Origin: Candidatus Cloacimonadota bacterium
Lineage (GTDB): Bacteria; Cloacimonadota; Cloacimonadia; Cloacimonadales; TCS61
Assembly (NCBI GenBank): GCA_030600585.1
Contig: JAUVLU010000019.1
Span: 1-47,624 of the forward strand
Reading direction: 5' to 3'
Length of the DNA stretch: 47,624 nt
This document shows positions 41,955 through 47,624 of the stretch, in pieces. The notes beneath the pieces are model-generated. The model ran no database searches, was not told the DNA's origin, and saw only the letters and a program-made list of their open reading frames with translations. How positions within the stretch are numbered: the stretch's first letter is position 1; each line of letters begins with the position of its first letter. Made by a program: the position numbers and the translations under genes.

Positions 41955-42845
41955 ATGAGCAAATTAATCTTATTCTTATTTTTGATATTAGTAATATCTT
42001 CTTGTGTAGATAACTATCCAACATTCGATGCAGAAAATGCGTTTGCCCATCTGGAAAAGCAATGTGAACTTGGCGTGAGATACCCCGGTTCCGACGGCAT
42101 TGAACTTTGTAGAGATTACATAATTAATGAGTTAAATAAATGCAGCGCAGAAATTGAATTGCAGAAATTCACTATAGTTCTTAATGGAGAAGAAATTGAT
42201 GGTGTGAATATACTGGCAAGTTTCTATCCTCAAATGAGTCGTCGCATTCTTCTTGGTGCTCATTACGATACCCGCCCATGGGCAGATAAAGAAGAAGATA
42301 CTGCACTTCATAACACTCCAATCCTCGGTGCTAATGATGCTGCAAGCGGTGTTGCTGTTCTACTTGAACTGGCAGAAATTATCTTTATCCGGCAGCCTCA
42401 GCAATTTGGGATAGACATGATCTTCTTTGATCTGGAAGATATGGGAGAATACGGGAAAAATGAAACATGGTGTTTGGGTTCTTCTTACTTTGCAGATAAT
42501 TATACAAAACCAAAACCGGAGAAAGCAATTGTTATAGATATGATCGGTGATGCAGATCTTTCTATAAATATGGAATATTTTTCTTATCATAATTCCCCAA
42601 ATCTGGTTAAGGAAGTTTGGGAGATCGCAGATCAACTTGGATACAATGAATTCAAACATAGAATAACAAATAGGATATATGATGATCATTATCCGCTTAT
42701 TGCTGCAGGTTTTAATGCCATAGATATTATCGATTTCGAATATCCGTCATGGCATACATTGGAAGATACACCGGATAAATGTTCCCCTCATTCTTTGAAA
42801 GTTGTGGGGCAAACTATGGTTAATTTAATATATCAGGAAAAATGA
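41955..42845 (+). CDS. M28-family peptidase/glutaminyl cyclase-like lipoprotein
   Basis: The 296-residue protein has a lipoprotein signal (LILVISSC, C17), so it is anchored on the membrane outside the cytosol. The zinc residues of the M28 fold are visible: H103 in GAHYDTRP, D128 in GANDAASG, E161 in FDLEDMG and H267 in PSWHTLEDT. Its size and the WHT-LEDTPDKCS end are closest to glutaminyl-peptide cyclotransferases, which cyclise N-terminal glutamine, but aminopeptidase activity is also possible. It overlaps the ComEA-like gene by four bases. Confidence 0.87.
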   Translation: MSKLILFLFLILVISSCVDNYPTFDAENAFAHLEKQCELGVRYPGSDGIELCRDYIINELNKCSAEIELQKFTIVLNGEEIDGVNILASFYPQMSRRILLGAHYDTRPWADKEEDTALHNTPILGANDAASGVAVLLELAEIIFIRQPQQFGIDMIFFDLEDMGEYGKNETWCLGSSYFADNYTKPKPEKAIVIDMIGDADLSINMEYFSYHNSPNLVKEVWEIADQLGYNEFKHRITNRIYDDHYPLIAAGFNAIDIIDFEYPSWHTLEDTPDKCSPHSLKVVGQTMVNLIYQEK

Positions 42846-43447
42846 AAAAACTGAATAATCTTCTCACTTCCAATGAACAGAAACTTCTGCTGTTCATAGT
42901 TTTCTTTGCCTTTGCCGGTTTAGTAATGAGATATACAGGGCTTACTGCTGAAGAAGACGCAAATTCAACCGACAGCTTGAATTTCCAACAAGATCACCAA
43001 TTGCAATACGATCTGCAAAATATTACAAAAGAAGAGCTTATCACAATACCCGGAATTGGAGATAAAAAAGCAGAAGACATCCTGCAATATAAAGAAGAGA
43101 ATGGCTTCCAAAAAAAAAGCGAATTAATGAATATTAAAGGTATTGGGCAAAAGACTTATGAAAAGATCGAAAAGTACTTTATTGATCTGGCTTTTGAAGA
43201 TTCTACAACTACAATTATTCCTATTAGACAAGGAATGAATTCCGTTCCAAATATAATAAATATTAACACAGCAGATAAAAACGAATTGACAAAAATTACA
43301 GGTATTGGTCATTCAAAAGCAGATAAAATTATTGCATTAAGAGAGAAGATCGGTAGATTCGAAAAGAAAGAGGATCTCTTGCAGATCAAGGGAATTGGAG
43401 AAAAGACGTTGGAGAAAATAAGCGGTCAAATAACGCTGGGAGAGTGA
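42842..43447 (+). CDS. ComEA-like helix-hairpin-helix protein
   Basis: The 201-residue protein has one N-terminal membrane helix (LLLFIVFFAFAGLVM) and two HhH pairs: ITIPGIGDKKAEDILQYKEENG with IKGIGQKTYEKI, and NINTADKNELTKITGIGHSKADKIIALREK with IKGIGEKTLEKI. Single ComEA units bind incoming DNA in transformation. This protein carries two units, so it is larger than ComEA. Neighbouring coupled genes are a peptidase and an acidic protein, not competence genes. Confidence 0.85.
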   Translation: MKKLNNLLTSNEQKLLLFIVFFAFAGLVMRYTGLTAEEDANSTDSLNFQQDHQLQYDLQNITKEELITIPGIGDKKAEDILQYKEENGFQKKSELMNIKGIGQKTYEKIEKYFIDLAFEDSTTTIIPIRQGMNSVPNIININTADKNELTKITGIGHSKADKIIALREKIGRFEKKEDLLQIKGIGEKTLEKISGQITLGE

Positions 43448-43449
43448 TT

Positions 43450-44550
43450 ATGTCTGATAAAGCAACACCTACAATTACTTTAGCTGAATTATATGAAAAT
43501 CAAAATCAGTATATCGATGCTTTGGTAATTTATAAAAATCTATATAAAAAAAATCCGACGGAAGAATTGCAAAACAAAATAGATGAATTAAAAGATAAAA
43601 TTTTCAAAGAGAATACACTGGAATATTCTGCGATCATCGACAAAATATTTACAGAAGAAGAAAAAAGACTTTTTCATATCCTGCCTCACGAACAATATAA
43701 GGCATACAAAGAATCGCAAGCTGAACTGAAAAATGATGAAACATATCCTGAGGAATTGATAGAAGTAAAAGAAGAAGTCACTCCTGACGACACAAAAAAA
43801 CCTGAAATTGAAGAAGAACTTACAATTAACGAAGAAGAAACTTTAGATAAAGAAAACACAAAAGAGACTGAAGAGGAAATTGACACCGAAGAGACAAAAG
43901 AAGAACTTATACCTGAAATTGAAGAAGAACTTCAAATTGATGAAGAAGAAACTCCGGATATCGAAGATACAACAGAAATTGAAGAAATAATTGATACCGA
44001 AGAAACAAAAGAAGAACTTGTTCCTGAAGAGGAAGAAGTAGCCCGGATTGATGAAGAAGAAACTCCGGACATCGAAGATACAAAAGAAGAACTTGTTCCT
44101 GAAGAGGAAGAAACGATCGAGCTTGAAGATACACTAGAAAATGATGATACGTTGGAAGATGACATCTCGCTTGAAATCGACGAAGATATTTCGGATGATC
44201 TGAAAAAATCGGAAACCATCACCGAATTGAATACCCAAACTGAAGATTCTAATTCCATAGAAGATCTCGTAGAAAAGAAAAAGGAAGCTGAACAAAATGA
44301 ATTAATTGATACTGAAGAAACTGATCAATCAATTAATAACGAAAACGAATTTGATACAATCGTGAAATCTCATGATGATAATCAGATATTAAGTTTATTA
44401 ACAAAACTTTCCAATATAAGACCCGATATTGTAGAAAGAGTTCTTAAAGAAAATGTTGGGTCAGATACATCTCTTGCAGACATAAAATTATCTGATTTGA
44501 ATTATGTAGTTGAATTACTAAAAGTTTCAGAAAATGTCGAAAGAGAATAA
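43450..44550 (+). CDS. Acidic low-complexity protein with N-terminal TPR-like segment
   Basis: The frame opens with GTG at 43444, but the ATG at 43450 is the more natural start (366 residues) after GGGAGAG. Residues 1-70 look like a TPR pair (TLAELYENQNQYIDALVIYKNLYKKNPTEEL). The middle (about 95-270) is very acidic and built of repeats such as EEELQIDEEETPDIEDT and IDTEETKEELVPE. A short helical C-terminal domain (residues of about 310-366) ends it. No family is recognised. A flexible scaffold or tether is plausible. Confidence 0.75.
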   Translation: MSDKATPTITLAELYENQNQYIDALVIYKNLYKKNPTEELQNKIDELKDKIFKENTLEYSAIIDKIFTEEEKRLFHILPHEQYKAYKESQAELKNDETYPEELIEVKEEVTPDDTKKPEIEEELTINEEETLDKENTKETEEEIDTEETKEELIPEIEEELQIDEEETPDIEDTTEIEEIIDTEETKEELVPEEEEVARIDEEETPDIEDTKEELVPEEEETIELEDTLENDDTLEDDISLEIDEDISDDLKKSETITELNTQTEDSNSIEDLVEKKKEAEQNELIDTEETDQSINNENEFDTIVKSHDDNQILSLLTKLSNIRPDIVERVLKENVGSDTSLADIKLSDLNYVVELLKVSENVERE

Positions 44551-44692
44551 AACAATTAATAAACTGTGCATTAAATGCACTCATAAATGTAAGCAGTCAG
44601 CCGAGACACTTCTGCTGAGTTGTCCTCATTTTGAGATGGAACCTCAGCAGTTGGAAATAAAATTTTCATTCTCGGGTAAAGGCAGCAAATGA
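44534..44692 (+). CDS. Cys-rich small protein (52 residues), probable zinc-binding
   Basis: The ATG lies inside the end of the acidic protein gene and the TGA overlaps the rsmD start by four bases (ATGA). These overlaps on both sides argue for a real gene. The product has five cysteines (LCIKCTHKCKQSAE, LLSCPHFE), a layout suited to one zinc ion. I know no named family. It is too short for usual length cut-offs, so it is easily missed. Confidence 0.7.
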   Translation: MSKENKTINKLCIKCTHKCKQSAETLLLSCPHFEMEPQQLEIKFSFSGKGSK

Positions 44693-45231
44693 GAATAATA
44701 ACAGGAAAATTCAAGAAAGCAAATCTGTTTGCTGTCCCCGGTAAAACAGCCCGTCCTACAACAGATTACATCAAAGAAGTTATCTTCTCTGTTATCTCAT
44801 CCTGCTCAAATAAGAACATCCTCGATCTCTATGCCGGAAGCGGTTCACTCGGGTTTGAAGCTCTCAGCAGGAATGCCGTTTTCGTGGATTTTGTAGATTT
44901 TTCCGATAAATCTATTAAAACAATGAAACGCAATATTGAGAAACTAAAATGCACTTCCGATTGCAGGATCCACAGGAAAAAAGTAAGTGCTTTTTTGAAT
45001 AGCTGTGAGAAACAATTCGATCTGATCTTTTTGGATCCGCCTTATAATAAAGACTTGGTGAATAGTACAATTGAAAAAATTGTTGATAATGAGCTGTTAA
45101 CCGAAAACGGCTGCATCGTGATAGAACATTCTCCCAGAGAAAAGTTATTAGAAAAATGGGATGTGATGACAAGATATCACAAAAATTACGGAAGCAGTGT
45201 CATAACTGTTTTGGCAAATGAAAATTTGTAA
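44689..45231 (+). CDS. rsmD: 16S rRNA (guanine966-N2)-methyltransferase RsmD
   Basis: The 180-residue protein has the RsmD start (MRIITGKFKKANLFAVPGKTARPTTDYIKEVIFS), the AdoMet loop LDLYAGSGSLGFEALSR and the catalytic LDPPYNK of N2-guanine methyltransferases. It methylates G966 of 16S rRNA in the small subunit. Translation is coupled to the small Cys-rich gene. The length is normal. Confidence 0.94.
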   Translation: MRIITGKFKKANLFAVPGKTARPTTDYIKEVIFSVISSCSNKNILDLYAGSGSLGFEALSRNAVFVDFVDFSDKSIKTMKRNIEKLKCTSDCRIHRKKVSAFLNSCEKQFDLIFLDPPYNKDLVNSTIEKIVDNELLTENGCIVIEHSPREKLLEKWDVMTRYHKNYGSSVITVLANENL

Positions 45232-45290
45232 GGTTTGACTTGATAAAGAATTAAAATAGTAATGTGCAAAATTATTGAACGGAGTTTGTA

Positions 45291-46667
45291 ATGAAAATTT
45301 ATAATACGCTATCTAATAAAAAAGAGGAATTTATTCCGATAGAAGCGGGTAAAGTAAAAATGTATGTCTGCGGACCTACAGTATATAATTATTTCCATAT
45401 TGGAAATGCAAGACCGCTCATCTTTTTTGATGTTGTAAAAAAATTCTTTGAATATATTGGAAATGAAGTTACCCTTGTGCGGAATATTACCGATATTGAC
45501 GATAAACTTATCAATCGCTCTATAGAAGAGAAAATTCCTGTAGCAGAAATCGCAGAAAAATATACCAAAGCTTTTTTTAATGATTGCAAAGCCTTAGAAA
45601 TAAATCCGGCTGATCATCATCCAAAAGCTACAGAATATATTGATGAGATGATCAAACTTATTAAGAAACTTGAGGACAAAAAGTTTGCTTACAATGTAAA
45701 TGGTGATGTCTATTTTTCTGTTTCGGAGTTTAAAGAATACGGCAAACTTTCCGGTAAAATATTGGAAGACCTGCAAGCCGGCGCTCGTGTTGAAAGTAAT
45801 GAACAAAAGCGACATCCTGCCGATTTTACACTCTGGAAAAAAGCAAAACCAGGTGAGCCAAAATGGTCAAGCCCGTGGGGTGAAGGACGCCCCGGCTGGC
45901 ATACCGAATGTGTGGTTATGTCCCGCAAATTACTCGGTGAAACTTTCGACATCCATGGCGGTGGAATCGATCTTATTTTCCCACATCATGAAAATGAGAT
46001 AGCACAGGCTGAAGCTTCTAATAACCAAAAACTGGCAAATTATTGGATGCATAACGGATACCTTAATATCGAAGGTGAAAAAATGTCTAAAAGTTTAAAT
46101 AATTTTTTCACTGCGCGGGATATTCTCAAAAAGTACGACGCCGAAGCGATCAGGTTTTTCTTCCTTTCCAAACATTATAGAAGTCCGATAGATTTTAACG
46201 AGAATATCATTAAAGAATCAAGTCAGGCTGTTAAGAATTTTTACAATACAATAAAAAATGCTGACTATTTAACCATAAAAAATAATGATTTTGAATATAC
46301 AGAAGTTCATCTTCAACATAAAAATAATTTTATAACTGCCATGAATGATGACTTTAATACGGCAAAAGCAATATCTGTGTTATTCGATATTAATAAAGCT
46401 TACAATAAAACAAAAGATACAAATTTCATTCACCTTCTAATTGAACTGGGAAATATACTTGGATTCTTTTATGATCTGAAAGAGAAACTCAGCAATGATC
46501 TTAGTGATATTTCCGGCGAATTGATAGAGCTTCTTATAAGTTATCGGCTTCGCTTCAAAAAGGAGAAAAACTGGGAAATGGCAGATGCAATTCGCGATGA
46601 TCTGAAAAAAATGGGTATTACCCTAAAAGACACACCCGAAGGGACAGATTGGAATATTGAAAAGTAA
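45291..46667 (+). CDS. cysS: Cysteinyl-tRNA synthetase
   Basis: The 458-residue class I enzyme has YVCGPTVYNYFHIGNARP (C27 zinc ligand and HIGN at 36-39), GWHTECVVMS with further zinc ligands, and KMSKS at 264-268. It charges tRNA-Cys. The C-terminal anticodon-binding part is complete (EKNWEMADAIRDDLKKMGITLKDTPEGT). TTGACT and TAGTAA (45235-45262) with 16 bases between could be its promoter. Confidence 0.97.
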   Translation: MKIYNTLSNKKEEFIPIEAGKVKMYVCGPTVYNYFHIGNARPLIFFDVVKKFFEYIGNEVTLVRNITDIDDKLINRSIEEKIPVAEIAEKYTKAFFNDCKALEINPADHHPKATEYIDEMIKLIKKLEDKKFAYNVNGDVYFSVSEFKEYGKLSGKILEDLQAGARVESNEQKRHPADFTLWKKAKPGEPKWSSPWGEGRPGWHTECVVMSRKLLGETFDIHGGGIDLIFPHHENEIAQAEASNNQKLANYWMHNGYLNIEGEKMSKSLNNFFTARDILKKYDAEAIRFFFLSKHYRSPIDFNENIIKESSQAVKNFYNTIKNADYLTIKNNDFEYTEVHLQHKNNFITAMNDDFNTAKAISVLFDINKAYNKTKDTNFIHLLIELGNILGFFYDLKEKLSNDLSDISGELIELLISYRLRFKKEKNWEMADAIRDDLKKMGITLKDTPEGTDWNIEK

Positions 46668-46925
46668 GAAATTCCAGTAAAGACATTGAATTGTTTCACT
46701 TTATTGTAAATTCTTGTATAGAGCCTTTCTTTGGTATTTGTATCTTATGAAATAAAATAATTTTATTACCAATATTTTTTTATTTGAATATACATAAAAA
46801 GATTTGACACATATAGGCAAAGAAAATTTTTTGTCTATTCGGTTAGTTTTGATCTTTTTATGAACATAAAAGTGATATTTATTGACGGAGAATTACCCGA
46901 AAAATTCTCTGTTTCAACATCAGAT
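46668..46925. other. AT-rich region before the tRNA-tuf cluster
   Basis: No gene is seen. TTGACA at 46804-46809 is a likely -35 box for the tRNA operon, but the bases 16-18 further on are mostly T, not a clear -10 box. Plus-strand frames here run into the tRNAs and are not genes. Confidence 0.4.
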
Positions 46926-47001
46926 TGCCGACATGGCTCAACGGTAGAGCACTCGACTTGTAATCGAGCGGTTGTGGGTTCGATTCCTACTGTCGGCACC
47001 A
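46926..47001 (+). tRNA. tRNA-Thr (anticodon TGT)
   Basis: Acceptor GCCGACA pairs with TGTCGGC. Anticodon stem CTCGA/TCGAG holds loop CTTGTAA (TGT). CCA is encoded. It is the first of four tRNAs ahead of tuf. Confidence 0.97.
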
Positions 47002-47043
47002 TTAGTTTGAATAATATTTTGCAGTGCAAAATATTTTATTATT

Positions 47044-47129
47044 GGAGGGGTTCCCGAGTGGTCAAAGGGAACAGACTGTAAATCTGTCGGTGGATGCCTT
47101 CGGAGGTTCAAATCCTCCCCCCTCCACCA
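47044..47129 (+). tRNA. tRNA-Tyr (anticodon GTA)
   Basis: Acceptor GGAGGGG pairs with CCCCTCC. Loop CTGTAAA between CAGA and TCTG carries GTA. The longer variable arm (CGGTGGATGCCTTCG) is as expected for tRNA-Tyr. CCA is encoded. Confidence 0.97.
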
Positions 47130-47150
47130 TTTTTTTAAATTTCAATAAAT

Positions 47151-47226
47151 GCGGGAGTAGCTCATTTGGTAGAGCATTAGCCTTCCAAGCTAAGGGTAGC
47201 GGGTTCGAGCCCCGTCTCCCGCTCCA
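47151..47226 (+). tRNA. tRNA-Gly (anticodon TCC)
   Basis: Acceptor GCGGGAG pairs with CTCCCGC. Loop CTTCCAA between TTAGC and GCTAA carries TCC. CCA is encoded. Confidence 0.97.
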
Positions 47227-47234
47227 TTTTTTTT

Positions 47235-47311
47235 GCTCATGTAGCTCAGTACGGTAGAGCGCATCCTTGGTAAGGATGAGGCCATCGGTTCAAGTCCGAT
47301 CGTGAGCACCA
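47235..47311 (+). tRNA. tRNA-Thr (anticodon GGT)
   Basis: Acceptor GCTCATG pairs with CGTGAGC (one G-T). Loop TTGGTAA between CATCC and GGATG carries GGT. CCA is encoded. It ends 45 bases before the tuf start. Confidence 0.97.
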
Positions 47312-47356
47312 GTAAGCATATAAATAAATAAACAAAAAATTGCCAAGGAGGGAGAA

Positions 47357-47624
47357 ATGGCTAAAGAAAAATTTGTGAGAAGTAAACCTCACGTGAACGT
47401 TGGTACAATTGGTCACGTAGATCATGGTAAAACCACACTTACCGCAGCTATTACGCTTTACCTCAGTAAGAAAGGTGGAGCAAAATTTATAAGTTTCGAT
47501 AATATCGATAATGCTCCTGAGGAAAAAGAGCGTGGAATCACAATAGCTACAGCCCACGTAGAGTATGAGACAGAGAAGCGTCATTATGCTCATGTGGATT
47601 GTCCGGGACATGCTGATTATGTAA
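47357..47624 (+). CDS. tuf: Elongation factor Tu, N-terminal part (cut by window end)
   Basis: The ATG follows AAGGAGGGAG. The first 89 codons read [20 protein letters not shown], then VDHGKTTL (Walker A/G1), [14 protein letters not shown] (switch I) and [10 protein letters not shown] (G3), the invariant start of EF-Tu. It delivers aminoacyl-tRNA to the ribosome. The four tRNA genes just upstream, in the order Thr, Tyr, Gly, Thr, form the same group as in front of E. coli tufB. Confidence 0.98.
   Translation, partial: MAKEKFVRSKPHVNVGTIGHVDHGKTTLTAAITLYLSKKGGAKFISFDNIDNAPEEKERGITIATAHVEYETEKRHYAHVDCPGHADYV

Noticed and set aside
46835-47081. Open frames on both strands with IEPTTARLQVECSTVEP or its opposite.
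   Set aside because: They lie across tRNA-Thr and tRNA-Tyr and have no ribosome sites; the tRNAs explain the sequence.
47246-47611. Minus-strand frame of 121 residues at the window end.
   Set aside because: It is antisense to tRNA-Thr (GGT) and to the start of tuf, whose protein is unmistakable.
41434-47624. A selenoprotein gene read through an in-frame TGA near selB.
   Set aside because: I saw no coding frame in the window that clearly continues past a TGA with a following hairpin.

Overview
The window most likely comes from an uncultured bacterium of the FCB group, and a Cloacimonadota-like organism is my best guess. The evidence is low GC, surface proteins ending in type IX secretion (T9SS) sorting domains with the YPNPFNPxTTISF signature, outer-membrane barrels fused to helix-hairpin-helix (HhH) domains, and many short palindromic repeats between genes. 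The assignment rests on protein style only, because no rRNA is present.

Layout. 1-5.3 kb: three T9SS cargo genes, including a gingipain-like cysteine peptidase. 5.4-12 kb: a PLP-binding YggS protein, a PlsY-like acyltransferase, two tandem GNAT N-acyltransferases, a PAP2/inositolphosphorylceramide-synthase-like membrane enzyme and a BatA/VWA protein; the middle of this run looks like a membrane-lipid module. 12.6-16.8 kb: an AT-rich block of small unrelated genes separated by attC-like sites, read here as an integron cassette array without a visible integrase. 17-23.9 kb: a signalling cluster with STAS, RsbT/PP2C fusion, PAS histidine kinase, two response regulators, a large hybrid kinase and a truncated receiver; part of it is a 759-bp tandem duplication. 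24-28.3 kb: a solitary MalK/UgpC-type ABC ATPase, a pilin-like protein, and two outer-membrane barrel genes of which the second carries HhH motifs. 28.6-32.5 kb (minus strand): an operon of HD-domain protein, lipoprotein, PilT-like ATPase and two duplicated pilin-like proteins.

32.8-39.1 kb: tRNA-Lys and tRNA-Glu followed by a complete type II-C CRISPR-Cas locus with tracrRNA (minus strand), cas9, cas1, cas2 and an array of 19 identical 36-bp repeats with 18 spacers of exactly 30 bp. A 26-nt perfect anti-repeat lies just upstream of cas9, with a near-consensus promoter (TTGACA-N17-TAATAT) and a terminator hairpin that fix the tracrRNA to the minus strand. Each repeat carries TTGACA-N16-TAAAGT, so every repeat could be a promoter firing into its own spacer, as known for Neisseria II-C arrays. 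The same -35 in the anti-repeat DNA may drive cas9 in the opposite direction.

39.5-47.6 kb: selB with a divergent tRNA-Sec, an M28 peptidase/glutaminyl-cyclase-like lipoprotein, a ComEA-like HhH protein, an acidic TPR-like protein, a 52-residue Cys-rich protein, rsmD, cysS, and finally the tRNA-Thr/Tyr/Gly/Thr-tuf cluster, with tuf cut by the window end. PilT, pilin-like proteins and HhH proteins together would fit DNA uptake, but that link is inference.
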